From Gonocerus acuteangulatus (Eukaryota > Arthropoda > Insecta > Hemiptera > Coreidae): a stretch of DNA of 64,000 nt. Below, piece by piece: positions 42,016 through 54,490 of the stretch. The notes beneath the pieces are model-generated. The model was not told the origin of the DNA. It did no database searches and saw only the letters and a list, made by a program, of their open reading frames with translations. Both the position numbers and the translations under genes were made by a program. The stretch spans positions 37,791,707-37,855,706 of the forward strand of contig OX328125.1 in the NCBI GenBank assembly GCA_946811695.1. Reading direction: 5' to 3'. Numbering within the stretch: the first letter of the stretch is position 1; every line of letters begins with the position of its first letter.

Positions 42016-44749
42016 TAAAAAGTTTGTTTTTATTTTAAAGTATTTAGCTTTGTTCGCAGATAGACTTAAAGAGTAAGAGTTGTGTGCTCCCAATGAATTA
42101 AATTTTAAAAATAAAGTTTTATAATCGGATCAATCTTCCGTTGATAAAAATTGTTTTCACTATTATAACTCAACTGCCAAATTTAACTACGTTTTCATTA
42201 TTGCGTAATATTGACTTTTGCTAAAATAAGGTTGAGCCCTTTTTTATTTTTAGGAGGTAGAATAAATACATTGAAAATCTACTATTATTAGCTAGCAATG
42301 AATAGATAGGAAGAGATTTTACTTGTTCATTTAGAAGGAGAAACTGGGATCAAATGGGCTAGAGTTTAACAAACACCTAAGTTATTTCTGTAATGTTAGT
42401 TTACACAAGTAATGATAGAATAACACAAGGGGTCAATGAATTAACTGAGACAAGGTAGGCACCTATATTTAGTAATAAATACTAAAAAGTAATTAAAACT
42501 AAATATACCTAAATTTAACGCTAAAACTAAATTACTTGATACTAGGAAAAATAGTTGAAAGATAACAAGATGTATACTAAAGTATTTAATATTACGTAAT
42601 TAATAAGGTGATATTAGCACGTTCCTCCCTCCCTCCATAGGGAGGAAACCCGCTAATGAGGTTAAACTCATGACGCAATATAAATATGTCGACTAGAAAA
42701 TTTCGCTCTCCAGTTGGCTCAAAAATGTACCAATTTCGATGAAATGTTATAAAAAAATACTTTGTACCAAATTTGATCGAAAAATACTTTGTGTGATTTG
42801 AAAGATCAAGTTAATCTGCAGAATCCGTACACCAGAACACGTCTTTTTTTGTTTTGTTTTTTTTTTGGGGGGGGGTGACATTCACTATTAAAAATCGTAA
42901 CGCTTACGTTTTTGCGTCACTACGCTACTTCCCTTTGTAAGTGGTTCATAAAACGATTACAAATCGATATGTAGAAACGTTGCAGAGAAAAATGGAAGAA
43001 AATAGATGGATTTTCCGATATATTCGGGAAATCGAAGAAGATGTAACGTGTTTATTCGAAAGCCTAAAAAAAAAAAATGCCTACAAATATCATTTTTAGA
43101 AGATTTTTTATTGATCGATCTCATTTGGAGAAATCTGTACTTAAAACAAGTAACTTCTCTTTAAGATACTGTCAGTTTCCAGTTGTGACGCCTATGATCT
43201 TGCTTTTCTATGAGATTTAATTTTATGCTTTTAACGATTAATTAATACTAAACATTAACTGTTTCTATTTCCAGGTGACACTAGGGATAAGAACGGAAAG
43301 GGCTTTGGACGTCGCAGTTCTTGTGATTTTTTTCTAAGGTTTAACGATTATTTACAATAAGATGGTATATTGAGCCTGTCAATGAAATATGATCTAACTT
43401 AAGTTGAATCCTGAACTGTGTAATATTTAGTGAATAATGTGAGAATTCTTTACCCAATGTTAAAATAAGAGGAGCTGAATCCGGCTCGGAATCCCATAAT
43501 AGCTGAGAAAGGGGACGGAAATAGATGCTGGAGAGAGAAGTTATTGTGGGAAATAGAAGACTATATATGTTGAGTTGGAATTAGGCAGTGATGGACCTCA
43601 CTCAGGATTCAGTCCCCGTACGGGGAGGTATGCATAGAGACGGGAACACCTAGTCCATCCCTCGGGGAACAATAGAATTCACCAAGGGATGGTCGAAAAT
43701 ATACCATCCAGTCGTTGGTTGTAGTCGCAATATATGTGGGAAGCCAGAACTGGATCGATTGCTACTATATGCGAGTGAATAATTTTTTTTTTTTATTCCA
43801 AAAATGTATTATGCAATGAAGTTTTGTTTAAATATCGAGTAAAAATTAAGATTTCAGAAGTTTAAAAGTACTTCTGGGATATTCAGTCCGATAGAAAGAC
43901 AGACTATAACTACTCACATACTGTACATCGTACCAACAACGCTAATTAAAAAATAAACATTTTTTTTTTTTTTATAATATCGGCGATCCTATATAGTATA
44001 GCAACTTTAACCAGGTTTGAATAAAAAATTCTTTAGCATTGATTTAGTGTCCCCGTTGAAAGCAAGGCGTTTTTGGTGGTCCAAAATGCGCCACAGCACC
44101 ATCACAGCAGCTTGTTAGCAACAGAAACTAATTGCTTTAAGTAATATAACATATAATTAGCCCTAATTCAGTGTAAATTTAAGCATTTATTATTTATTGC
44201 TATTGATTAAATAATGTCTGGCTGTTCCGGATAGCTTGGTGAAAAAGTGGCAACAACCCTCAAAATACTCAATTTTTTTTAATTTTATTTGAAAGATCAT
44301 CCTCATTCGCGTGAAAAACTAAGAATCATCAGTTACTATTTGTGAGTTAGCTGTTATCGAAATTATGTCGATGATCTTGCAGTGACATTATAGCGGCTTT
44401 TAAAGAAATGAGCAGGTGGAAATCAGCTAAAAATAAAACAGAATGAGTTCACAGATACTTTGCCGAAAGAAAGAATTGAGAAAATCGCCTATTTTTCTTT
44501 TGTTTGTAAGGCCTATTGATGTTCTTAAAGGTTTTAACAAAATATATTTTTTTCTTAAAATAACTCATTTTGTACATACTTACTTAAACATCGAATATTG
44601 GTTTAAGTTATCCCTCTAAAATATAATTAAATACAAAAATTAAAATTTATTGCAGTGCTCGACATTCGGGAAAAAATAGTAATGAATTCTGGTAATAAAC
44701 AAACAAATTAGACAAAAATAAATATATGAATAATAAAACTTATAGTGCC
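42016..44749. other. Non-coding stretch
   Basis: The run 43570-43770 is less AT-rich but has no recognisable frame. T/G tracts at 42845-42877. Confidence 0.35.
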
Positions 44750-44752
44750 TTA

Positions 44753-45477
44753 GGCTGCGTTTACATCTGACACTTCTCGCAAGAAATATATCTCAGGTGT
44801 CGGATAGATATTCTCTTGAATGTGTCCTGTGCCGTGCATAATTAATGTTTACATCTGTTGGTACAGAAGTGTCGACAATAAAGCAAGTAGCCAAGATATT
44901 TATCTCTGACATTAAATTCTTCTCTTTATAAGCACAGTATAGAAGAGTCGATACTTATAGCTTGTGATAGAAATCTATTCCTCAAATAGAACTTTTTCAC
45001 ACTTTACATTAGTCACAACTTTTGTGACCCCTTAGGGCGCGTTTACACCTGATAGTTATTGCAGGATATTTATGTCAGACAGAAATGTTGACTAATGTAA
45101 ACTGCGAACAATTTCTGCCTGAGATATATATTTCTCTCATAAGCTATATGTATTTAAACTTCTATACCATCTGATGTAAACACGGATTATAAAGAGAAGA
45201 ATTTAATGTCCGAGATAAATATCTTGGCTACTTCCTGTATTGTCGACACTTCTATACCAACAGATGTAAACACTGATTATGTGCGACACAAGGCACTAAT
45301 GTATGTGCGTAATCGGGCCGTACATTTATCACAAATTTTAACAAATCCAGAATAGTCGTATACATATTCATGAAATAAATTTCTAGCTATTTCTGTCAGT
45401 ACGTAAACATTCAAGAGAATATCTATCCGACACTTGAGATATATTTCCTGCGAGAAGTTTCAGTTGTAAACGCACCC
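44753..45477. mobile_element. Compound PIF/Harbinger-like element: two copies of one MITE in opposite orientation
   Basis: The outer ends are GGCTGCGTTTACATCTGACA and, inverted, CAGTTGTAAACGCACCC. TTA lies at 44750-44752 and 45478-45480. Inside, at 45032-45034, a third TTA is followed by GGGCGCGTTTACACCTGA, a complete element end. The left part (to about 45031) and the right part are copies of the 39506-39943 family (shared GTCGGATAGATATTCTC, ACAGAAGTGTCGACA) in opposite orientation, so the whole folds back on itself. No transposase. Confidence 0.78.
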
Positions 45478-45480
45478 TTA

Positions 45481-46714
45481 TTCTTTTAATAAATATTTCA
45501 TATGAAACGCTATAAAGTAAATATGCCGAGCGTGAAACGTTTTGAAGTAGAAATGTCTTGTTCGGATATATATTTCTGGAGTATAGATAGCTAGCTCCCT
45601 TTCCTTTCGAAAAAAAATCATACTTCAGTGGCAACATATAGCGACGGAAAGTGAGAAAGAAATCGTGGAGTTGTTCAACGGCCAGAAATCCCAGATATGG
45701 AACCTATCTGATTGGCTTATATTCTTCCCTCGGAAACTGATTATTTATTTCGCAAAATAATTCCCATCGGCCTGAAAGCTCTTCCTATAATCCTTTTCAG
45801 CCTAAAAGGGTTCATGATATATTCAAAGTGTACTAATTGGATGAGGTTCCGTTTGCACAAGCACTCCAAAAATTTTCGAACAACAAAACGAAAGGAGGCC
45901 TCATTAAATGCCTATGGTATTTTCATTGTTTTGAAAACTCATTATTCGGACGGTTTTGATGCAGTGAAACGAACCAATTATAAATTAAGCAAATAACTCA
46001 CTTTTTAACTTGCAAAGTTCTGACTAGCAGATTCTTTTATTAAGAAGCATAATGGATGAAAATATTAGTAATAAAATGTTCCAACGATGGATCAATATTC
46101 CAGTTTGATTTAAATTTCTTTTTCTTTGATTATTTTATATAATTATTTGCCTTAAAAAAAACATGAAATCTCAAAACCAAACAGTATATAAATAATAAAA
46201 AAGATTTAAACAGACAAATAAACACATAAAAACAAATAAAAATATATAACAAGACAACACCAATACAACATACAAAATATTAAGTATATTTTTTTGTTTT
46301 AGCACTTATTTTTATTTTCCATGTTCTGCATGGGTTATATGTGTCCTCCAAGATTTTTTTTTTTGCCACCTCTTCCGGGACAATTACTCACCATCAATTT
46401 AGCTAATCCTAATAAATAACTCATTTAATGGACATTAAAATTTGAAGGTATGAACTGTGGAATTAACTATTAGAAATATTTTAAACGAAAAGATTTTATA
46501 AGAATAACCAAATTAGTGTATACAAAAATCTTTAGCTTTATGGGCCCTAAATAGGTAGTATGGAACCATTAAACATGTAGCACTATTATAAAATAAAATA
46601 ATAGAGAAAAAAAAAGAAATGCTATTTTCAATGACCTCGCTACAATGAAAACAAGTTAATAGACTTATATTTTTTATTATAGACAGGCAGATTAGTGTTA
46701 TATTTGGGTATTTT
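45481..46714. other. Non-coding stretch
   Basis: A plus-strand frame of 94 codons at 45712-45996 begins at a non-ATG codon and matches nothing known. The rest is AT-rich. Confidence 0.4.
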
Positions 46715-47065
46715 AAAAAATCAAGGAACCGTTGAGATTCGTCTGGTAAAAAACGATAGATTTTCGGAAAAAAAGCTATAATTCCAATGTTTCGGCATGT
46801 TCTTTGGCAGTCTACATCAGCAACAAATATGCAGAGGATGGAGGAAGACCACGATAACGTTTAGGTGGCTAGGGATAAGTGACTTTTAGGTGACTACACA
46901 CAATTATTCATAGTCACCTAAAATTAATCGTGATCATCCTCCACATAATAGGCAAGAAGGCTGTCAAAGAGCATGTTCAAAATACAGATTTTTCGGAAAA
47001 TCTGATTTTTTCTTTTTGCCGAATTCAAACCATTTCTTGACTTCTTATCGCCTGAACGACTCACT
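46715..47065. mobile_element. Foldback element copy, both arms present
   Basis: The left arm (CAAGGAACCGTTGAGATTCG, AGATTTTCGG, TGTTTCGGCATGTTCTTTGG, GAGGAAGACCACGATAACG) is inverted at 46930-47058 (ATCGTGATCATCCTCC, AAGGCTGTCAAAGAGCATG, CGGAAAATCTGA, GCCGAATTCAAACC, CTTGACTTCTTATCGCC). Both hammerhead-like cores are degraded: left GAAACATT on the minus strand, right CAAGAAGGCTGTC with TTCAAAATAC. Confidence 0.75.
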
Positions 47066-50000
47066 GTCAGCAGCTCATCATTAGAATTTTTTGTTTACAA
47101 TTCATGATGTAAAGTGGCATTATTATTCTGTAATTTCCTGCATAATAGTACTTATAGATGTGAACGTTATGTTAAAAAAAACTAGCACTAATGAAAATTA
47201 TAAGGCTAAGATACAATAAAAAAAATAATGACATATAATTCGAAAGAAGTAACACTAAGTTCTTAAGTACATGTGAAAATTTCCAACTAAAGGGCTTATT
47301 AAGGAACTTTTTTAATAATTTTAATAATTCTTTTAACCTCTTTTGTAAAATAAAAAACGCAATTTATCTCTATCGAAGGGATATTAGAATATCAGATGGG
47401 AAATTTATTTCCGACAGATAAGTGCGAAAATGAGAGGAGGTTGGGAGGGAGGTCCTGAAAGTGAAAAGAAGAAAGAAGTTGGGGGTTGGAAAGAAGTGTT
47501 GGGGGGAAGGGGGGTAATACTCAACCCCCCCTGACTTGGGAACTAGGGTCTGCTGGACATTGATTCCGCCCCTACAGCGAGGATTCTACGTTCTTACAAG
47601 TAAGATCAATCAGCTTTCATACGGATTAAGATTCAGGACTAAGTAATTACGGATTATTTGTTTAATCAATTTCAGAGTCAATGGAATCAATGAAAAAAAA
47701 GACCGTCTCGCAGAAACTGTGTCTTTTTTGGCAGGTCTTAGTCCTAGTGACACTTGGAAAGCTTTGAAAATAGAAACAGGTAATATCTGTAAAATGTTAA
47801 CACCTTCCAAAAAAATCCGGAAGGAAAGCGATATTTTTGCCGTCACGCGAGCACAGAAAACATACAGTATCCAACTAACATAGAAGCAGATCCTCCTTTT
47901 CCTCATTCTTAAGGAAGACTCTACTACAAACACGTATCCCATTTTATGTATCTCTTTATACTGGCAAATTAATGTTACCGCTATTACCAATTAAAAAAAA
48001 CAGCAAGAAATACAAAATTCCCTTTTTATCCTTAGTTATATCTGTAAAAGAATAAAAACAGTTATTAGTTTGTTTTGATCATTCGTGAAAAATTAAAAAT
48101 ATATTTATCATTTTCTCACATCGATTTACTAGAATACTCATTTTACTGTTAAATGCAATTTCAAAAAAAAAAAAAAAAAAACCAATGAAAGAGAACAAAA
48201 AAAAAAAAAAAAAACGAAACCAACAACCTAAAAGTTTTAAATTCTTAACATTTTGTATGACATTTATTAAGCTTTCCAATGGTTACTGTCGATTTACCAC
48301 GATTTCTTAACGGTTTTACCGATTAAATAAATGGAAATCCTAAACTATTTATGTCTGTTATTAAACTTTTTTTATTCCAATAGATCCTTAACAAAGGTTG
48401 CCAAAGAGTATAGCAAAACATTCGAAATATATTTTTTTTTTAAATCCATGAAGATGCTAACCCAAATAAAAGTTAACATGAAGACGACAACTAACATGAT
48501 ATTCAAGCCGAAACTTACTACATCAATTTTATTATAGAACGTAGATTTATTACCCATCATGAACGACGACTATTTCTACATTGGTTAATCTTCACTCTCA
48601 TTGAATGCATACATATTTATGCGTAAGATGATGGAAACACTTTTAAAAGCGCATTTTAAAGAATAGATATAACACGAAGAAAACTGGCTTCTGAAAAAAA
48701 TTGAAATATTAATGCTTGCTGCTTATAAATCAAATTGAAATATTAATTTCAGAATTCACACCTTGAAGGAATACCCCTCCAGTTTAATAAATTAAATATG
48801 AAGAAAATATAAAATGAGAGCAATTAATACACTTTTATTAAAAAAGGAAAAAAAAATGGAAGGCTCGATTCTTTTTTTTCTTATTTTCATGTCCTAATTT
48901 TATACAAGAAAAATAGACATTTCTCCCTCAGAATATCAGAGTTTTTCAGCGATCAAAGTCAACGTTTAACGTGAGTCTTTGGGATTGCAACTCAAAATTT
49001 AAAGAAAAAAATAATTAAAACAAAGAAGTGCCAAGTTCGCGACGAACTTATGTATTATGTGTACGTGGTTGAGAAAGATAGGACAAATATGGAATCTAGT
49101 CTATACGACATCTTACTTCAAACAATAATTAAAAATTTTAAAAAACATTATGAAATAACTACAATTTAATTTTAAAGCTCTTAATGTTAATTTGATTCAA
49201 CTTACCAATTTTATTTTATTTTTAAACTTCATTTTCTATTCATTGTATAGTATTTTTTTTTTTTTTTGCCATCTATATTTATTTAACGTTTTATTGATTT
49301 TTATAGTATTATTCTATTGAGTTTAATTTTTGAGGTGCAAATTGTTCGTCGTCGAAGTGATACAAAACAATGGATAACTGAAATCCGGTTAATGAACAAC
49401 GACAACTATCTTGAATAATTTGTTTTTTTAAATATTTTTAGTACTATTTAATTTTACGCCCAATGTTTTTATACAGTGATATTGTGCAAAAGCAAAGTTT
49501 AGGTGCCCATATAAAACAAAACAAAAAAATATATATGCAAAATGAAATACCATTTTGTGTATTGACATTAAGTACTTGTTAAATTTGCTGAAAGAACATT
49601 AGAAGAACCGAACTAAGATTTGTAAAAAGCGAGTAAGATTAATAAGCAAGTGGTTAGTGGTAGCATAATATTAAAGGCTTTCAAAGTATGATAATTACAG
49701 GTCTGGGTTGAGCGCAATTTTTCAAGATTTTTATTTTTGAAAATAGGGTTAGGAAGTTGGCCTGTTATATAAATTGTTTATACCGGTGGATGTGGCTTTG
49801 CTATCCTTCGCAAGTTTGCCTTTGTTGAGAATTTTCTAAAGGAAAAACACAAACTCTTTAGCAATTATTCAAATTAAATGTTTAATATATGATTTATCTC
49901 CATTATGAAAATCATAAACGTACTCCTCCGCCTCTCTCTCTTATTATTTTAATTATAATCAGGAATTTTCGTTGCACTCACCATCAATCATTGCCATAAA

Positions 50001-50234
50001 AACATGATTATAACTGAGTATTTTCTTCATTAGGAACAGTATATTTTAATACGAATTCCATGTAAATATAAATTCATTTTTGTTTTAATTAGGTCGGCCT
50101 TTCATGTTTTCTTATTTTTGTTTAGTTAATCCGATAAAAATATCCTGATTTTTCTCTCATGAATATATCCTTCGAATAATTCTATCATATGCATTCATAT
50201 CCTCATCCATTTTGACATGAATAATATAAAACTG
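47066..50234. other. Non-coding stretch, partial foldback arm near 48395
   Basis: Near 48397-48440, GGTTGCCAAAGAGTATAGC with AAAACATTCGAAATATA is a decayed piece of a foldback right arm. G-rich runs at 47440-47515, A tracts at 48163-48214, T tract at 49253-49267. AT-rich otherwise. Confidence 0.4.
47676..47883 (+). other. Possible terminal exon, unknown product
   Basis: An acceptor-like TTTAATCAATTTCAG ends at 47675. The following frame reads VNGINEKKDRLAETVSFLAG, then LSPSDTWKALKIETGN, and ends at TAG 47881-47883 (68 codons). The composition looks protein-like. However, the minus strand also has a 126-codon open frame over the same bases (47610-47990), the region is small, and I recognise no domain. 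Chance is the default explanation. Confidence 0.15.

Positions 50235-50296
<62 letters not shown>
50235..50296. repeat. (AC)n(AT)n microsatellite
   Basis: A short CA run passes directly into an AT run of about 50 bases. Confidence 0.95.
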
Positions 50297-50304
<8 letters not shown>

Positions 50305-50964
50305 GTATATATGAACATATTTAAGTCGACCTATGATCTACTGTTACTTTACATGTGGAGATTTAAACAGAATTTTTATTTCTGCAAGGTTAGCCATTTG
50401 CTCATAAAATTCAGGATATCCCTAATTTTTTTTTTATTTTTTTTTTTTTGAAAAAGTTGTTATTCTATGTAATGACAAGATATAAAAGGTTTAATAAAGT
50501 TTGTACCATAGACTAAGTTTTAGATAAATAGTATACACTTTTATCATGCGTGCAACTTCTATAAAAATATTACTTTTGAATGTAACTTTATAGGTAAATA
50601 AAACATTAACTACAGATAGTACAACTAATACTTGCTTACATGCCGTGAGGAAAGGACTTTTCTTAAACTTTTTGTGGCTTACCTGAAAACAAAGAAAGAC
50701 TAATATTAACATTGGAGTACAATGACAATTCAATTTGTTTTAATAATTATGATAGAAAAGCTACTTCACCAGAAAAAAATAGATTAGAATAATTACTATA
50801 ATAAGAGGGAGAATTTATTCTCCGTCATTCAATGATCTAATTTAAACTGTCAAAAACTGCCTTCATCACTGGACTTTAGCATAGCATCAGTTTAGCAGTA
50901 GAAAGAAACGGTAGGCTGTTACGGTATTACCACTTTCTAATTCAATTTAATTTTAAGAACTCAT
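50297..50964. other. Non-coding stretch
   Basis: Nothing recognised apart from T tracts at 50426-50449. Confidence 0.4.
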
Positions 50965-51230
50965 GAAATTGTTGGGATTTGGCTAAAAGAAAACGTCTTA
51001 TCTTTATTTTTTTAATGTTTCGGCCTGCTCTTTTTAGTTCCGTCACACAGTTATCCATAATCATGTAAGTGTTATCGGGCTCTTCCGCCAACCCCTTGGT
51101 AGATGTTGCCAAAAAAGGCTGCCAAAAAGCAAGTCGAAACGTTCAAAGTATAGAATTTACGAAGATCTGATTTTATTTCTTAGCCGAAAAGCAACTATTT
51201 TTAACGTAGCGAAATCCCAATTATTCCATT
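50965..51230. mobile_element. Foldback element copy with hammerhead-like core
   Basis: The left end TGTTGGGATTTGGCTAAAAG with AAACGTC (50969-50998) is inverted at the right (TTAGCCGAAAAGC, GCGAAATCCCAATTATTCC). The right arm reads AAAAAAGGCTGC-CAAAAA-GCA-A-GTC-GAAACGTTC (51108-51143): stem II pairs GGCTGC with GCA(A)GTC, one bulge and one G-U, and the GAAAC half is intact. The CTGANGA half is lost. Confidence 0.65.
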
Positions 51231-51289
51231 ACTTTTTTAAAGGATATTTTCTGACTAATATATATGGGCTATCTATAGGTGTCCATACT

Positions 51290-51425
51290 CCACAAAAATC
51301 CAGCAAGAAATTCTCTCAACAGGCCCTGATATGAAGACAGACGACCTGCTTAAGGCGGTACTTGAACCCGCATCTCGGGCAGGAGAATCCAATGCGTTAG
51401 ACCACAGGACCACGCTGAGACCTGA
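51290..51425 (-). mobile_element. tRNA-derived SINE copy
   Basis: On the minus strand, TCAGCGTGGTCCTGTGGTC (A-box region, from about 51418) and GCGGGTTCAAGTACC (B box, about 51371-51357) lie 45 bases apart, with CTCCTGCCCGAGAT between. This is a well-preserved tRNA-like head followed by a non-tRNA body. It could be scored as a degenerate tRNA, but the acceptor stem is not complementary. Confidence 0.65.
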
Positions 51426-51931
51426 CAAATATGTAACATGAATGTTTTCTGAGCTGTTACCAACTTCTGTAAGAAATAAAGGAAGAGAACGACTAAACCC
51501 TATGTTTTGGGATGTTATCTCAATGACACGAAGCAGCTTTAGCTGGAATATTGTTTGGTTTTGGGGGTTCCTTCGCTAAGTCCCTTTAAGAGGATTGGGC
51601 TTGTTCTAGGAGCAGACATACCTATTGTCTTAGAGCTTTGCCTTCATTTGCTCAAGGTCTGCTCCGCCGCGGGATCATTAACAGCGGTCAAGGGCAAACC
51701 CCCTTATTCTAATTCTTCACTTGTAATCTCCTGGCAAACAGTCTAGGAGAGTAATCCTCCATCTTCAATCCAGAAGGAAAACAACAGATTAAACAATGGA
51801 TTTCAGAGATACATCTGATTAATACTTTGTTTGGAGTAAGAATTGTATGTTTTCAGGAAGTTATATCTATTTTTAGTTGGATTTTGAGAATGGACTAGCT
51901 AATTAAAAGAAAACGAAAATACTACAAGAAA
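51426..51931. other. Non-coding stretch
   Basis: A 63-codon frame at 51555-51746 in less AT-rich sequence precedes the retrotransposon remnant and may be a degraded upstream part of it; I cannot show that. Confidence 0.35.
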
Positions 51932-52450
51932 ATGCAGAAATCGCAAGTAATATACTTAGTACTGATACTAGATAAACGCTTAACTTGGAAGCCACACATA
52001 ACTCAGAAAAGACAGGAACTAAACAGACGTTTTAGAATTTTATCACGCTTATTTGACAAACGCTCAAAACTGTCATTGACTAACTACTTATATACAATAC
52101 CGTACTCTGACCAATGAGGACTAGAACTCCGGGGTTCCACTAAACCTTCCAATTCCCACAGAATACAAACAATGCAATGCAAAATCCATCGAAAAATATC
52201 CAATGATCCTTACTACGTCTCGAGCCTAGCCCTTCATAATGACTTCAATATCATCTTTATTCAAACCCTGGCCAAATCAGTCTATCAGAAGTTCCATACC
52301 AACCTCCCTGCCCATCCAAATCCTTTGATATCCATATCCTCGTTCCACAATCCACGAAATCCTCATAGAAGACTGAAGCGGAGATGGCCTAGAGACAATT
52401 TGCTGTGCACAAAATGTGCTATATTTTCTTTTAAATTTTTACAGTTGGTT
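51932..52450 (+). pseudogene. Broken Jockey-type non-LTR retrotransposon, C-terminal part
   Basis: One frame, interrupted by a TGA at 52115-52117, reads LDKRLTWKPHITQKRQELNR, then FRILSRLFDKRSKLSL, then after the stop GLELRGSTKPSNSHRIQ, IHRKISNDPYYVS, and HRRLKRRWPRDN. This is the RT thumb and C-terminal region of Jockey-type elements (LGLxLDKRLTWKxHI... ELWGSTKPS... RRLKRRWPRD). The catalytic YADD core is not present and several bases before the stop are missing. No tail or target duplication found. It is a different lineage from 33853-36359, having no RNase H. Confidence 0.75.
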
Positions 52451-53689
52451 TAATTTTCTTTTAAAATATATTATTCTTATGGGTTATGTAATTGCACATA
52501 TTCCCACATCATGCCTCAAAAATTAATGGTTACAAAAAAACAGCAATATTACTGGAAATATGTAAATCATATTGTTGTAATTATCAATAACAAAAAAAAA
52601 AGAGAATTACCTAAATTTCTATTTTGGGTGTGACTGTATAACAACCAAACTTGAACATTAAATTCAAATTGAACAATAATCCTGGAACCTTAAATCCCCT
52701 GGTGAATTTGAAGGTGGTTCATAAAATTTTCATTAAGCCTATTAGAATAATGCCCCTCACTTTAGGCCGAACTAATTACTGTCTAAATAAAGTTCTCGTT
52801 GTAATTTATTGAATTTGAGCTAGCTCAGTGATGCCGGGAGCTACTTTGTGAGCGATCTTAAGAAAATCATTAACTAACTTTCTTCCCGACTTGCCATTGA
52901 GGGGCGCTAAGTCTTACCAACTCTCTAATTCACCTAATGATCTTGGGCAAAAGTTGCGAGGTTGGGCTATTCCTTTCCATTTGAATATCTTCATTCGGAA
53001 TAATTCCAATTGTTAAAAGGAAAAATAAATAAAAACAAGTCAACGAGGAAATAAATGAAATTTCTTTTACACAACATGAAGGAGACTCTCGAATCTATCA
53101 GAACATGTAATAACAGATTATATCGAAAGCTTAAACAATAGGGGGGGGGGGAATACCTTATGATGGGCCTGAACCCTTTGACGTTGATTCACAATTTTTT
53201 CAACATTTTTTCTACTGAATTTATAATAAGTAAACTATCTCCCCGATTGTATTTGTCATTTCAAATCAAGTCCGAAATTTATTAACCCCAAATAACAAAC
53301 AATTATCATTTGAAAATGTTTATTGCTTTTATTTGCAACAAAATAATTTCGTATAAACGTTGGGGAATATTTTTAAAAGGAAAAATAAATAAAAAACAGC
53401 CAAAGACAAATTTTAATCGTCTACTTACTACAAAGCGATTTTGTTGGGTTTTGTGATTCAGAAAAGTGTATTTTAGGAAAAAATATTGCATTTTCATTAC
53501 GACTTATATTTTTAAAATGTATTAATTTGTTTAATTAGCTCATCTCCATTATAATTTCCATAATTTGAATATATATACAGAGAATTTGAGACTTAAACAG
53601 GAATGGTCCCCTGGAGGCAGGGCCCTGTCAAGACTTAAACTTGAAGTTTTCTCAAAGAGTTATAATTTGGAGAGCTCTCTAGGGGCTTG
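52451..53689. other. Non-coding stretch
   Basis: AT-rich. A G(10) run near 53142-53151. Nothing else recognised. Confidence 0.4.
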
Positions 53690-54490
53690 GGGTTGGATTT
53701 TGCAATAAAGGCAAGATATCGAAGGTTTTTCATGAGCTTGGGGTTCCTCCAGCAGCAAGGATCCACAAACAGGCTGGAGTTTAGAGTTACTTAAAGATTT
53801 TGGAGGTTCATAAAGAAGTTGGGTTTGGAGATTCTTCCTCCGCCTGGGGCCAAGATGTTCCTCCAGTGGCTAGGGATAGTCGATTCCTCCAGGGCCTTGA
53901 GTGAGGTGATTCTTCCAGAACTTTGGGTGAGGTGGTCCCTCTAGAGCCTTCGGATAGTTAGTACCTCCATGGCCTTGGGTGAAATGATTCTTCCAGAATT
54001 TTAGGTAAGGTGGTTCCTCCAGAGACTGGGGTAGCGGTTCCTCCAGGGCCTTGGGTGAGATGATTCTTACAGAATTTTGGGTAAGGTGGTTCCTCCAGAG
54101 CCTTGGGTGAGGTGATTCTTTGAGAAACTTGGGTAAGGTGGTTCCTCCAGAGCCTTCGGATAGTTAGAACTTTCAGAGCCTTTGGTTAGGTGGTTCATTT
54201 AGGTACTGGGTTTTGTGGATTATTTCAGCGGTTCTGGCTTCAGATTTCTCCAGAGGCTGGAGTTAGTTGGTTCCTCGAGGGCCTTGGGTGAGGTGATTCT
54301 TGCAGAACTTTGGGTATAGTGGTTTCTCCAGAGCCTTCGGATGGTTAGTACCTTCAGGATCTGGGGAGAGGTGATTTCTTCACTGCCATGGGTTAAGTGT
54401 GTGTTTCATCTAGGAACTGGGTTTTGTAGATTCTTTTAACGGTTCAGGCTTCAGATTTCTCCAGACGCTGGGCATGGTGGTTCCTACAGG
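53690..54490 (+). repeat. Degenerate minisatellite with higher-order structure
   Basis: The basic unit is about 25-27 bases, close to GGTTCCTCCAGAGCCTTGGG with TGAGGT; it alternates with a variant GATTCTTCCAGAACTTTGGG. Between 53870 and 54160 the two alternate. A longer composite follows: CCTTCGGAT at 54153 and 54333, ACTGGGTTTTG at about 54207 and 54417, and CTTCAGATTTCTCCAGA at 54238 and 54449, so the composite repeats with period 180-211. The array is less AT-rich than its flanks. It has no long frame on either strand. Confidence 0.85.

Noticed and set aside
45712..45996. Plus-strand frame of 94 codons after the compound MITE
   Set aside because: It has no ATG at its beginning, no domain and no homology that I can recall.
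47610..47990. Minus-strand frame of 126 codons
   Set aside because: It starts in hydrophobic low-complexity sequence, has no known domain, and overlaps a more exon-like frame on the other strand.
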